Under the pieces are notes generated by a model that saw nothing but the letters and a program-made list of their open reading frames with translations, searched no databases and was not told where the DNA came from. From assembly GCF_000195315.1 (NCBI RefSeq), contig NC_015389.1:1054001-1118000 (forward strand): a DNA stretch of 64,000 nucleotides. Direction: 5' to 3'. A program made the position numbers and the translations under genes. The DNA comes from Coriobacterium glomerans PW2. Lineage in GTDB: Bacteria > Actinomycetota > Coriobacteriia > Coriobacteriales > Coriobacteriaceae. This document shows, piece after piece, positions 27,087-35,892 of the stretch; within the stretch, counting starts at the first letter, position 1, and every line of letters starts with the position of its first letter.

Positions 27087-27779
27087 TCAGTACGCCTTGC
27101 CGACGTTATCGCGGCCGTAAGGAGAAATCGGTCGCTCGCCGTCCTCGCTGACCTCGTAAAACCTGTGCTCGGCCGTGTCAACGAGAAGGATGGGGATGCG
27201 CCCGCTTACCAGAACATCCCCATCTATGTAGTAGTGCGCCTCGCCATCGAAGAAGATGTCGTGAAACGCGGGGTCCCCGCTCACCGTCGCGGTGCTCACG
27301 TGGCCCGCCACAATCGCCCAGCCATCCTCGAACCTGCCGATCTGAGCGGGATATTTCCAGATCAACGTGGTCTCATCGGTACCCCAGCGCCACAGGTCAC
27401 CGGCCCGCTCGTCTATGCCGGCGTGGACGAAGATCACATGGCCTTCCACGTGGTATAACGGCAGACCGCGAAGCCATGCGCGATATTCCCTCTCGCTGTG
27501 GGCATGCGAGCGCTCGTCGTCGCCCATCGGCAGATCGCATCCGGGCTCGAGCATCATCTGCTCATGGTTGCCGCGCAGCGCGACGACCTTGTCCGGCCAT
27601 CTGCTCTGCAACTCCATGATGCGATCGATGACCGCGAAGCTCGCGGGACCGCCGTGAACGTAGTCGCCCAAAAGCAAAAGCTCGCTGCCCGGTTCAGCGA
27701 GGTGGGGCAGTACCTGCTCGAGCGCGCGCTCGAACTCGTCGACGCATCCGTGTATGTCGGACATGCAATAGACCCTCAC
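27087..27779 (-). CDS. PPP-type metallophosphoesterase (bis(5'-nucleosyl)-tetraphosphatase / Ser-Thr phosphatase-like)
   Basis: About 230 residues from GTG 27779, with AGGATGGG upstream. Metal motifs are SDIHGC near the N-terminus, GDYVHGG, LRGNHEQ and GHV, plus VHAGI. These are the PPP-family ligands, although the second motif normally reads GDYVDRG and here has His-Gly-Gly. The product would remove phosphate from protein or from dinucleoside polyphosphates; the substrate is not shown. It starts 16 bases after the zinc-ribbon gene on the same strand, so they likely share one mRNA. Confidence 0.88.
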   Translation of the reverse strand: MRVYCMSDIHGCVDEFERALEQVLPHLAEPGSELLLLGDYVHGGPASFAVIDRIMELQSRWPDKVVALRGNHEQMMLEPGCDLPMGDDERSHAHSEREYRAWLRGLPLYHVEGHVIFVHAGIDERAGDLWRWGTDETTLIWKYPAQIGRFEDGWAIVAGHVSTATVSGDPAFHDIFFDGEAHYYIDGDVLVSGRIPILLVDTAEHRFYEVSEDGERPISPYGRDNVGKAY

Positions 27780-27795
27780 GGCAACCCATCCTGAT

Positions 27796-29253
27796 TTAAT
27801 CCGCTTTGCTTTCAGCTGTCTTCTCCGTGAAGGTGCTGTGCCCCTCAAGGTGGGACTCGCTGCCGAAAAAGCTCATGTACGCAGCCTTCGTGTCATAGGA
27901 GACATCCAAGGTGTTGACTTCGCCAAAACCGGCTACGGTTTGGGGATACCCTCTGCCGACTTTGAAGCTGACCTGCTGGTCAGGGTCGTTCAAGGGGAGA
28001 GTGAAGTTATCCTCCCCGTATTTGTGCGCCGGTTTGCCGGTTGCGGTACCCGAGAGATTGAGATCCTTGTATGCCGAACTGGCGGAGCTCGCCTTTTGGA
28101 CGATGGTGTACGCAGCGCTGAGATTTCCGCCATCCGAGTCTTTGAGGGCAAGGGACATCGTGAGATCGCGGCCAAAGCCAGATTTCGAGTACTCGAACGT
28201 TTTGCCTGACAGCTTCCACTCCGTTTTGGTGTCGCTCACCTTGACGTCGCCTTGAGGGGTCCAGCCCCCGTCTTCATCGAACGTGAACTTCTGCTTGTTC
28301 ACAGCGGTGTCATCGGCAAACCAGAACGAGTATTTCACCTTGACCGTCGCTGTCGAGGTGTAGCTTCCATCGTTTTCATCCAACGTCGAAGATACATCAG
28401 AGAACTCGGGTTTCACAGAGCTGCCGAGATGGAACTGGTTGCTCGATGTATCCTCCATCTTGCTGACGCCCTTCAACGGGATGCTTGTGTGAGTGTCCGT
28501 TATCGGATCCCCGCTGAGCTTCCATCCGTTGCCGTCCTTTGAGTAGCAGACGTGACCGGTAAAGGTGGTCTCGAAGCTCTCGTTCGCTATCTTTCCCGAG
28601 ATATGCACGTTGCGGAGCTTGGCGTTGCCGGTCGCCGAATGCAGCAGGGCGGTATCGATACCTCCCGTATCCGCCACGTCCTCTTGTCCGTCGAGTTTGA
28701 ACTCCTTGATCTTATAGGGGCTTTCCTCGCAGTACGTCGAGAGCACGCTGCCCTTTTTCACAAACGAGCTTTTCTCGAAGTCCTTTTTCACGACTTCTTC
28801 CGGAACATTGCTGTTGGCGATCGAGGTGAAAACGACCACGCCGATAAGAATGCAGATCACAGCGATCGCACCGGCGATGATGGCGACCCGCTTTCTTCTC
28901 GCATCAGGAGATGCGCCCTTGAATATGGCGAACAGAGCCGCCGCGATCGACGAATGCGCTTTCGCGGGCACGGCTGCGGGTCCAGAAGCGATGTCCGCAT
29001 GCTCAACGCCAACTGGTGCGGCCGGATCCTTTGGGTTCTGTTCGAAGCCATGAGCCTGCGAGGTCTTCTCTGAAGATGAGGACGGCTTATCAGAAGAGCA
29101 ACCGTCATCTTTGTCCGTCGCGGAATCGTCGGGCTCTGAAGAGCTCGCCGATCCCTCCGGGTCCGTCGCATCGTCGCGCTGTATCAGCGCCCCGCATGCA
29201 GTGCAGTGCCTGTCTCCTTCGGCTACATCGGCACCGCATTCTTGGCACTTCAT
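27796..29253 (-). CDS. Zinc-ribbon membrane-anchored protein with large outside domain
   Basis: A 485-residue protein. It opens with a zinc ribbon (Cys3, Cys6, Cys17, Cys20), followed by an acidic Ser/Asp-rich stretch of about 90 residues, one membrane segment near 123-147 and a beta-rich outside domain of more than 300 residues, rich in Lys, Asp, Thr and Ser. The outside part seems to contain related units, each with a K-V-DT-like strand and a WKLSG motif (WKLSGDP, WKLSGKT). This layout is frequent in Coriobacteriia and Firmicutes surface proteins, but the role is unknown. Upstream is the 400-base divergent region shared with the PTS genes. Confidence 0.8.
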   Translation of the reverse strand: MKCQECGADVAEGDRHCTACGALIQRDDATDPEGSASSSEPDDSATDKDDGCSSDKPSSSSEKTSQAHGFEQNPKDPAAPVGVEHADIASGPAAVPAKAHSSIAAALFAIFKGASPDARRKRVAIIAGAIAVICILIGVVVFTSIANSNVPEEVVKKDFEKSSFVKKGSVLSTYCEESPYKIKEFKLDGQEDVADTGGIDTALLHSATGNAKLRNVHISGKIANESFETTFTGHVCYSKDGNGWKLSGDPITDTHTSIPLKGVSKMEDTSSNQFHLGSSVKPEFSDVSSTLDENDGSYTSTATVKVKYSFWFADDTAVNKQKFTFDEDGGWTPQGDVKVSDTKTEWKLSGKTFEYSKSGFGRDLTMSLALKDSDGGNLSAAYTIVQKASSASSAYKDLNLSGTATGKPAHKYGEDNFTLPLNDPDQQVSFKVGRGYPQTVAGFGEVNTLDVSYDTKAAYMSFFGSESHLEGHSTFTEKTAESKAD

Positions 29254-29654
29254 ACCCTCTCCTTTCCTCTTCTTCTCTCACAACGGCTCAAGGCGAGCGC
29301 CGTATCTCTCGTCGGCGAAAGTTCGGTTGGCTTGTAGCGAAACAACCGTTTTCGCAGCGCCTGATCCCCCTGAACATATGGATACATTGTAATCAAATTC
29401 GATCCGTCAGAAAGATGGTTGTCGAATTCGACATCGTTTCGGAGGCGAATGAGATCCCTCTGTCGAGTCGAAAAGAAAACAGACCCCGGATGGCTTAATA
29501 AATGAAGACAGATTGCCACTCGCTTCAAGTGAAACTAGTACCAGTTGACAAGAAAAGCTCGGTATCAGTACCCAAGTGAAGGAAAATGCTTTATTCATCA
29601 TCAGGAGTATTCTACGCTTGCAGGAAATGATCACGCCAAACGGAGGGTCAGAAT
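29254..29654. promoter_or_regulatory. Divergent intergenic region upstream of the fructose-type PTS genes
   Basis: Four hundred A+T-richer bases between the zinc-ribbon gene and the PTS gene. A TTGACA (29545-29550) is present but I see no good -10 at the right distance. The partial palindrome GGTATCAGTACC lies at 29561-29572, and a related AGTACC occurs just before the TTGACA. It could be a target of the downstream RpiR regulator. No gene seen. Confidence 0.35.
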
Positions 29655-31160
29655 ATGGGGAGACGAATAGTTGCGGTAACCGCGTGTGCGGCTGGGATCG
29701 CGCACACCTACATGGCGGCGGAGTCCATCGAACAGGCTGCGAAGCGCATGGGCTACGAGGTGAAGGTGGAAACGAACGGCGCCATCGGGGCGGAGAACGT
29801 ATTGACGCCCCAAGACATCGAGGATGCAGATCTCGTCATCATCGCGTCAGACATCAACATCGACCCGATTCGCTTCACGGGAAAGCCGCTCTTCGTCACG
29901 AAGTCGATTCCGGCGATCGAAGATGCAGAATCTCTGATAGAGCGCGCATTCGATGAGGCGGAGGTCTTCGGAAAAAAGGGCACCAAGATCGGTAGGATCC
30001 AGATTGGAAGCGACAAGGAGAAGGTCAACTTCCTCACCCATGTCATGAGCGGCATCTCATATATGGTCCCGATGGTCATCGCCGCTGGTCTGATCCTGAC
30101 GATCGCCAATCTCTACGCCTTTCAGAGAGACGATCTCGGGAGGATCGTCAAATGGGGCTTCGACAACACGACCCAGATGGGTTATCTGATGGAGAAGCTG
30201 TTCTATGTCGGTCAGGTCGGATTCAAGTTGATGATCCCCCTGTTCGCCGGTTTCGTCGCGAATTCGATCGCGGACAAGCCGGCGATAGCCCCGGCGATGA
30301 TCGGTGCCTATCTGGTGAACGATCCGGAATTTCTGGGCACGGAGGCCGGAGGCGGTTTCATCGGGGCCATCGTCGTCGCGTTCATCGTCGGGTACCTCGT
30401 CAAGGCACTCAAGCGGATTCCATGGCCGAAGATCGTGCTTCCGATCGTGCCGATCATGATCATTCCGTTTCTCGCCACGAGCGTCATCACGCTGATCGTC
30501 CTGTTCATCATCGGGAATCCCATCTCGGTCGGAATGGACGCGATGTATCAGGGCTTGACAGATCTGAACAAAAACTTCGCTGGAGCACCGATCTTGATCG
30601 GCGCGATCTGCGGGGCCATGATCGGGTTCGATCTGGGCGGTCCGATCAACAAGACCGCTTTGGTGTTCGGCACGGCTGTCTTTACAGATACCATGACCAA
30701 ATATGGGATCACCGGAGCGAACTTCGTTCCCGGGACGGCTACGCAGGCAGCCATCTCGATCGCTCCGCTGGGCGTGTGGCTCGCAACGATGCTGTTCAGA
30801 AAGAAGTTCTCAAAGGATGAGAAGATCGCTGCCAGCGCCGCGTTCGGCATGGGCATCGTCGGCGTTACCGAGGGAGCGATCCCCTTCGTCGCCGCGAATC
30901 CCATCAGGATGATCTTCTCCAATGTAGTCGGTTCCGCTGTCGCCGGCGGACTGGCTGCGGCCACAGGATGCAAGTTCTATGGCGGCATCGGGTCCCCCTT
31001 GGGTACATTCATCGGCTATATCGAGCAGCCCATTCCGTTTCTCACGTGGATCCTCTGCGTGTGCGCAGGGATCCTGACCACGGCGCTTCTGATTGGCTTC
31101 TCTCGAAACCAAGCCCCCGATCACGCAGTTGCGACGCAAGGGGAGCCGACGGGGGCGTAG
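29655..31160 (+). CDS. PTS fructose/mannosylglycerate-family IIBC component
   Basis: A 501-residue fusion. The IIB domain (about 1-105) has the phosphocysteine motif VTACAAGIAHTYMA with Cys11. The IIC domain (about 120-485) has roughly eight to ten membrane segments and the family blocks SGISYMVPMVIAAG, GFDLGGPINKTA and GVTEGAIPF. It imports and phosphorylates a sugar of the fructose group. The separate IIA gene follows, and a GH38 mannosidase remnant comes next, so the substrate may have been 2-O-mannosylglycerate, as for the E. coli mngAB pair. A ribosome site (GGAGGG) lies upstream. Confidence 0.92.
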   Translation: MGRRIVAVTACAAGIAHTYMAAESIEQAAKRMGYEVKVETNGAIGAENVLTPQDIEDADLVIIASDINIDPIRFTGKPLFVTKSIPAIEDAESLIERAFDEAEVFGKKGTKIGRIQIGSDKEKVNFLTHVMSGISYMVPMVIAAGLILTIANLYAFQRDDLGRIVKWGFDNTTQMGYLMEKLFYVGQVGFKLMIPLFAGFVANSIADKPAIAPAMIGAYLVNDPEFLGTEAGGGFIGAIVVAFIVGYLVKALKRIPWPKIVLPIVPIMIIPFLATSVITLIVLFIIGNPISVGMDAMYQGLTDLNKNFAGAPILIGAICGAMIGFDLGGPINKTALVFGTAVFTDTMTKYGITGANFVPGTATQAAISIAPLGVWLATMLFRKKFSKDEKIAASAAFGMGIVGVTEGAIPFVAANPIRMIFSNVVGSAVAGGLAAATGCKFYGGIGSPLGTFIGYIEQPIPFLTWILCVCAGILTTALLIGFSRNQAPDHAVATQGEPTGA

Positions 31161-31217
31161 AGGGGGCATCTGAATCCACGGCGGCGCGTACAGCGAACAT
31201 GAAGGGTGATGAGATAC

Positions 31218-31676
31218 ATGGATCCGAGTGTCTTCAATCAAGACCACATTGCAATCAACGATTGCGCGACGACCCAGACAGAGGCATTCAAAGCGATTGC
31301 GAGATTCGCTTATGGTCTGGGCTTCGTCTCAGATGAGCAGCGCTATTGCGCCGGCCTGATCAGAAGGGAGAATCAGGGAACGACGGGATTCAAGGACCAT
31401 ATCGCGATTCCTCACTGCAAGGATGCGGTCAATATAAGACCCGGTATGTTCGTGATGAAATTCGATAACCCGATTGACTGGAACGCCTTGGATGGAAAAC
31501 CCGTGAGGGTAGCCATCGCCTTGACGATTCCGGAGAAAGGCGCCGTCGAGCATCTGAAGCTTCTCAGTCTGATCGCGAGGAAGCTGATCGATCAGACGTT
31601 TCGAGAGGGAATTCTGAACCAAGACGATCCGGAAGCGCTCACCAAGATGATAGATCAGATCGACTTTCGAGGATGA
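31218..31676 (+). CDS. PTS fructose-type IIA component
   Basis: About 152 residues, PtsN/FruA-like EIIA. The phosphorylated histidine is in HIAIPHC (about His66), and the later LLSLIARKL block is typical. It takes phosphate from HPr and passes it to the IIB domain of the preceding protein. ATG 31218 is preferred because the strong AAGGGTGAT site is 11 bases upstream; 31206 and 31209 are in-frame alternatives that overlap the site. Confidence 0.9.
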   Translation: MDPSVFNQDHIAINDCATTQTEAFKAIARFAYGLGFVSDEQRYCAGLIRRENQGTTGFKDHIAIPHCKDAVNIRPGMFVMKFDNPIDWNALDGKPVRVAIALTIPEKGAVEHLKLLSLIARKLIDQTFREGILNQDDPEALTKMIDQIDFRG

Positions 31677-31728
31677 TCATGCCATGTCGGCGCATACCGT
31701 GCCAACACCCGGAGCCTAGAGGACTGGC

Positions 31729-31810
31729 ATGAAAAAAAGACGGTTCACGTGATCTATCACTCGCACTGGGATCGCGAGCACATTCAGAAAACACGCCGCT
31801 TCAAATTTGT
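31729..31810 (+). pseudogene. GH38 alpha-mannosidase, N-terminal fragment with A-run frameshift
   Basis: Straight after the PTS genes an ATG at 31729 is followed by seven A. In the ATG frame there is a stop within eight codons, but a shift in the A run gives KKTVHVIYHSHWDREHIQKT, the highly typical start of family 38 alpha-mannosidases (usually VHVISHSHWDREW). The likeness ends near 31800. So only the first 25 or so codons remain, frameshifted at a homopolymer. This supports a former PTS plus mannosidase operon like mngAB. Confidence 0.65.
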
Positions 31811-31882
31811 TTCCCCCCTTTCTTCTCACCGCAGAGTATTACAGTTATTCTAAGGATCTACCTGCTTGAGGGGAGTGAAAAC

Positions 31883-32488
31883 GTGGATACCGAAATGCAT
31901 GATTTTAAACCGGTAAATGTTAGTCTAGGTATGACATCTTTAAATAATGAGATTGTTACAAGGGTAGTTAAATCAACTAACATACATGAGTTCGACGAGA
32001 ATACGTATGCCAAGAAGATGAATCTTACTTTTCATAATGGAATTATCGAAGTCAAAATGTTGAGTAGACTATTGCCGGATGCTCCAAGTTTCGCTCGTGG
32101 ATTTATTGGAATTGCATTTAGGATCAATGAGGATGATTCAGAATTTGAATCTTTTTATGTGCGGCCTACGAATGGTCGCGTTACCGAAAACGTGAGGAAA
32201 AACCGAGCAATTCAATATTTCTCGTATCCTAAATACAAATTCGACTATTTTAGGAAAAACGGGATTTCCGATTACGAGGGCACTGCAGACATCGGGCTTG
32301 ATGAATGGATTACGTTAAAGGCTGTAATTAACTGCTCGAATGGAACCTTTTATTTGAATGATAATGAAACTCCAGCATTAGTTGTTAAAAATATGAAACA
32401 TGGCGATTCCAAAGGGTCGCTTGGTCTCTTTGTTGACATCGGAACAGAGGGATTCTTCAAGGAATTAAAAACCACGTTATTTGATTGA
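31883..32488 (+). CDS. Concanavalin A-like lectin/glucanase-fold protein
   Basis: A 201-residue protein from GTG 31883 with GAGGGGAGTG upstream. It is beta-rich with GFIGIAFRINEDDSEFESFYVRP, IQYFSYPKYKFDYFR, WITLKAVINCSNGTFYLND and a final GSLGLFVDIGTEGFFKELK, which is the pattern of LamG/DUF1080-type jelly rolls. No signal peptide is present, so it would act inside the cell. The gene is much more A+T-rich than its flanks and stands between two mannosidase-like fragments, suggesting later insertion. Confidence 0.7.
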   Translation: MDTEMHDFKPVNVSLGMTSLNNEIVTRVVKSTNIHEFDENTYAKKMNLTFHNGIIEVKMLSRLLPDAPSFARGFIGIAFRINEDDSEFESFYVRPTNGRVTENVRKNRAIQYFSYPKYKFDYFRKNGISDYEGTADIGLDEWITLKAVINCSNGTFYLNDNETPALVVKNMKHGDSKGSLGLFVDIGTEGFFKELKTTLFD

Positions 32489-32973
32489 CTTCATAAGTCT
32501 GAATACGTTGCATTAAAAAGGGGCTTTTGAGGGTGTACTTGATCACCTCATCGCAGATGGACGACGGCTGCGGGCGGGCAAGAGCAGCAAGAGACTGTCT
32601 AGAGTATGCCGTATTCCGTCCTCATTATCAGATTCAAGAGTTTAATCGTTTCACCATGACTCTCAAGTATTTCGGATCGAATCTGCTGAAGGAAAACCGA
32701 TTTCGCAGTGGGGATCCGACTCGGCATTGACAGCTTTGTCCTCAGCGCGGTGCTGAAAACGCTCGATACGGACGGGTTTGACATTTGCATATGCAATTCG
32801 TATGCCTGCAGAACGGTTGATGAGGGCATGATTGTGGGGAAGAACGCTGTGATGTCATACTTTGTCAATCGGAACGGCATTCCCATCTCCGATGCATCAA
32901 TTGGTGATACCGTTATGTTCAGGGCGTTCAACCCGGGGAGATCAAGACGATCCACATCGCTTATTGAGGAAAA
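32489..32973 (+). pseudogene. Probable 3' remnant of a glycoside hydrolase (GH38-like?)
   Basis: From about 32708 a frame reads TDGFDICICNSYACRTVDEGMI and SISDASIGDTVMF-like text without start. Near 32935 a shift in a CCCGGGG run changes the frame to GEIKTIHIAY followed by TGA, three bases before the RpiR start. Endings of the type EIKTxxI are usual for the last strand of GH38 enzymes. I infer that this is the far end of the same mannosidase gene, but similarity is weak and only profile search can prove it. 32489-32700 shows no clear protein. Confidence 0.3.
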
Positions 32974-32976
32974 AAC

Positions 32977-33768
32977 ATGCAGGAGGATATATTTATCCTG
33001 ATCGAATCGCGCCGCTTGGATTTCACCTCGGTGGAGCAGGTGATCGCTGACTACTTCTTGAATAAGAAGCCTGCGCTGAGCATCGACAAGCTGTCGTGTC
33101 GCCTGGCGGTGTCGAAGTCCTCTATCACGCGGTTTTGCAAAAAGGTCGGGCTCGATAATTACAAGGAGCTCATCTTCCTGTACAAGCTGTCTCGAGAGGT
33201 GGACGATTCAGGACCCTCAGCGTCCTCAAAGATCACCGCTGCCTACCACGCTCTGGCAACAAGGAGCGACAGCAGCTACTCGCAGGAAGTCGTTGACGCC
33301 TTTTGCGAGCTGCTCCACCGACACAAGATCATCCATTTCTTCGGCAAGGGCTTCAACTCCTACGCCGGCGCGGATTTTCAATTCAAGTTTTCAAGAGTCG
33401 GGAAATACGTCAGGGTCATCTCGGACGATAACTCCATCATGATGTCTGCGCATTCCGCACGTAAAGATGAGCTGATAGTGGTTTCGAGCCTACGCGGGAA
33501 TGATGACAGGCTCAAGGAGGCGATGGAGCTCGCAAAAGCGAATGGTGTTTCCATATCGCTGATCACCTCGAATCGCTTCTCGCAGCTGATTCCCTACGCC
33601 GATGTCGAATTGATGGCAGCGGGCTTTACAAGACAGGAGGCGCTGGGCAGCATCTCTCCCCAGATTCCGATTCTGATACAGCTGGACATAGTGTATGAAA
33701 GATACATCCATCTGTATGCCGGGTCGTTGAGACAATGGTCGGAGTCCGAGGTGATTCTGCGCCAATAG
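32977..33768 (+). CDS. MurR/RpiR-family transcriptional regulator
   Basis: A 263-residue regulator. The N-terminal HTH_6 domain has IADYFLNKKPALSIDKLSCRLAVSKSSITRFCKKVGL, and a SIS sugar-phosphate-binding domain follows (IIHFFGKGFNSYAGADFQFKF, VVSSLRGNDDRLKEA). Such proteins sense phosphosugars and control PTS genes. It sits at the end of the PTS and mannosidase block and probably regulates it. The start ATG is three bases after the stop of the preceding remnant. Ribosome site GAGGAAAA. Confidence 0.92.
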   Translation: MQEDIFILIESRRLDFTSVEQVIADYFLNKKPALSIDKLSCRLAVSKSSITRFCKKVGLDNYKELIFLYKLSREVDDSGPSASSKITAAYHALATRSDSSYSQEVVDAFCELLHRHKIIHFFGKGFNSYAGADFQFKFSRVGKYVRVISDDNSIMMSAHSARKDELIVVSSLRGNDDRLKEAMELAKANGVSISLITSNRFSQLIPYADVELMAAGFTRQEALGSISPQIPILIQLDIVYERYIHLYAGSLRQWSESEVILRQ

Positions 33769-33851
33769 AGGAAGCCGCCACGCGGGCCGGTCGGAAAGCG
33801 CATCGAAGTGATTGGCTGCCTCGCGCACGATACATCGCCGGCTGCGAATTC

Positions 33852-34334
33852 TCACGCCGCATGCGCTCCGCGGCGATGCTGACGCCTCAAAGGCCTGAGC
33901 GAGATCCAGATTCCCAAGGCAAGCACGACTGAGGAGGCCAACAGAGCGAAAAAGACCGCGGACGGCAGAGAGAAGCCATTCCCGAACAGCATATGAAGAA
34001 TGAGCGCGATGGCGAAATATGTCACAGACAGTCCCGCCGCCACAAGCAGCATCGTGTTCCGCGCGAGACGATATGAGCGCGGTCCCTGTCTGCGCGCGGG
34101 GCCGCGCGGGGCGGCGAGCATGACCCAGGCGATGCCGATGAGCGGAAGCCCGCTTCTGACGATCAGCAAGAAACCCAAGCTCGCCAGATCATGGAGTTTA
34201 AAGAGTATCAGAACCTCCGGCTCTGCCATCGTCACTCCGATGTTCTCCGAGACGACGATGGCGAGCGCGTACGGAGCGTAGTCTAGTGCCGCCACGCGCG
34301 CCGCCGCACGGGACCACGATGAGATCCTGTTCAT
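33852..34334 (-). CDS. Four-segment membrane protein, unknown
   Basis: A 160-residue protein from ATG 34334, with AAGGAGG upstream, so this start is firm. Hydrophobic segments are near residues 20-40, 52-75, 93-118 and 122-145, and the C-terminus is rich in Arg and His. No family recognised. It is transcribed away from the next membrane protein gene, with about 150 bases between them that contain an A+T-rich TATATT patch. Confidence 0.65.
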   Translation of the reverse strand: MNRISSWSRAAARVAALDYAPYALAIVVSENIGVTMAEPEVLILFKLHDLASLGFLLIVRSGLPLIGIAWVMLAAPRGPARRQGPRSYRLARNTMLLVAAGLSVTYFAIALILHMLFGNGFSLPSAVFFALLASSVVLALGIWISLRPLRRQHRRGAHAA

Positions 34335-34490
34335 ACGAGCCTCCTTCACATCGAGTTTGCCGGCATGGTATGAGCTCAGCGGGCCATCGAACATCTTGTT
34401 AAGAAACCAGATGAGGCGTCTACGTGCTATATTATCACTATGTCCGTTCGCGGCTGCGGTGCAGATGTCATCGCGTGAGGGATGGCGATC

Positions 34491-35294
34491 ATGGCAGAAT
34501 CTAGATTCAAACGCTTTTCGCTTCGATGGGCTTTTAGCATTGCCATGTTAGTGATGAGCGCTCTCGTGGTAAGCGCTTGCTTCTATTCATCGGCATCGCT
34601 GATCACCTTAGATGCGCGTTTCGAACCGACGTGGAGCGCCGAGGTCCCTCTTCCTGAGACGCATGGCTCATTGGGGGCTTCCTCGAAAGACATCACCGGA
34701 TACTACACGACGACGATCTGCGCGCCGTACGGCGCACAGACGCTCTTTGTCAGCAACTTGTCCGGTGCCCATACCGCCCCCGCGCGGGAGGAGCATGTAG
34801 AGGACATGGTGGGCGAGGAGCCAATCAACAAACCCACCGATTCAGCGCGCTTTGACATCACATCGGCGATCGGTCTTTTGATGCAGTTCCGGTTTCTCAT
34901 ATGTTCCGGTGTCATCGTGTCTTCCGTTAGCGTCGCGCTGTGGATAGTACGAGCGCGATCGGTGGGCTCAAGCGCGCGTGAGGCGTGTCAACTTCTCATC
35001 GCCGCCGCACTCGTCTCACTGCCGTTTCCGCTGTGGCTCGTCTTCAACGATCTTATCGAGCCCACCGGCGCAGCCTTCAGAGGACTCCGTGTGGCGTTGG
35101 GCATCCCGGCGATCGTGTATGCCTTGGTCGTTGTCGCAACCGCGATCGGTGTGCGTCTGATGACGCCACCTCCTGCAGAGAAGATTCGTCTGCATTTTGG
35201 AAATATCGCTGCTTTCTACCTGTTCATGCCGATCGCGTACATGCTGACGCTACGCTTCGGCCTCATGTTTGGGCATCTTGCGAGAATAAGCTGA
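34491..35294 (+). CDS. Membrane protein, unknown
   Basis: A 267-residue protein. One hydrophobic segment at residues about 15-35, an outside loop of about 95 residues with several Thr and Glu, then four membrane segments (about 125-145, 160-185, 195-215, 235-255). ATG 34491 has a GAGGG site nine bases upstream; ATG 34482 touches it. No known family. The two membrane proteins back to back may work together, but nothing proves it. Confidence 0.65.
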   Translation: MAESRFKRFSLRWAFSIAMLVMSALVVSACFYSSASLITLDARFEPTWSAEVPLPETHGSLGASSKDITGYYTTTICAPYGAQTLFVSNLSGAHTAPAREEHVEDMVGEEPINKPTDSARFDITSAIGLLMQFRFLICSGVIVSSVSVALWIVRARSVGSSAREACQLLIAAALVSLPFPLWLVFNDLIEPTGAAFRGLRVALGIPAIVYALVVVATAIGVRLMTPPPAEKIRLHFGNIAAFYLFMPIAYMLTLRFGLMFGHLARIS

Positions 35295-35453
35295 AACCCG
35301 GTGCGCACATCGAGTGGCTTGCCTGATCGAGGTCTTCCTCAATCGAATGGTGTGTGCTGTTGCCCATACGCCACGCGTCACCCGGGGTGCGCAATCGATC
35401 CCATGCCGCGCGGTGTATGCATCCGATTCGTCTAACCACGGGAGAGCTGTTTG

Positions 35454-35582
35454 ATGGGAGCCTATACGGCCGAGGAGCTGACCGAAGCGCTTCGCGCGAT
35501 CGATTCCGTCATTCTGGAGTGCGGTGATGCGCAGGAGAAGTCTTCCGAGAATATGACGCAATCTGCAGCTAAATGTCGATGA
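35454..35582 (+). pseudogene. Fragment of a conserved short protein, possibly broken
   Basis: A 42-codon frame with GGAGAG upstream reads MGAYTAEELTEALRAIDSVI and a short CGDAQEK tail. It resembles the N-terminal half of a small conserved family from Gram-positive bacteria (EELxEALRAIxSxIxKCEKAxxK), but the second half is replaced by other sequence. I treat it as a remnant. Confidence 0.35.
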
Positions 35583-35745
35583 CCTCGTAGCATGGTGCCA
35601 AGAGAAGCTCGAGTCTGCGAATGTCAGCATCAGTCGAAAGGGAAAGAACTGGTACATCGGCATCGACGGTTGCATCATCACCGTGAATACTCGCAGCTAC
35701 ACCATCATCACACATGCAACGCAGACAAGAGCGCATACTTGCTAG
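35557..35745 (+). pseudogene. DUF3781-like C-terminal fragment
   Basis: This frame follows a TGA (35554-35556) and reads NLQLNVDDLVAWCQEKLES, ISRKGKNWYIGIDGC and IITVNTRSYTIIT, a very good match by eye to the C-terminal part of DUF3781 proteins (RKGKNWY and ITVNxxSYTIITAH). The N-terminal part and start are absent, and the end is shifted. It overlaps the preceding fragment in another frame, so two relics have been fused by deletion. Confidence 0.5.
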
Positions 35746-35892
35746 CAATTGTCTAGCCTTGGCCGTAGTTGACACATCGATTGCTAAGCGACTGCGACCG
35801 CTTGCCCGGTTAAAACACGCAGGATGTTTTATCGATTTGAATGAACTCAAGAGCATCGTCCACGATCTCCTGCTGCGGATGATTTTAAAATC

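Noticed and set aside
34420-34490. Divergent promoter TATATT between the two membrane protein genes
   Set aside because: No -35 at a suitable distance; left out as a feature.
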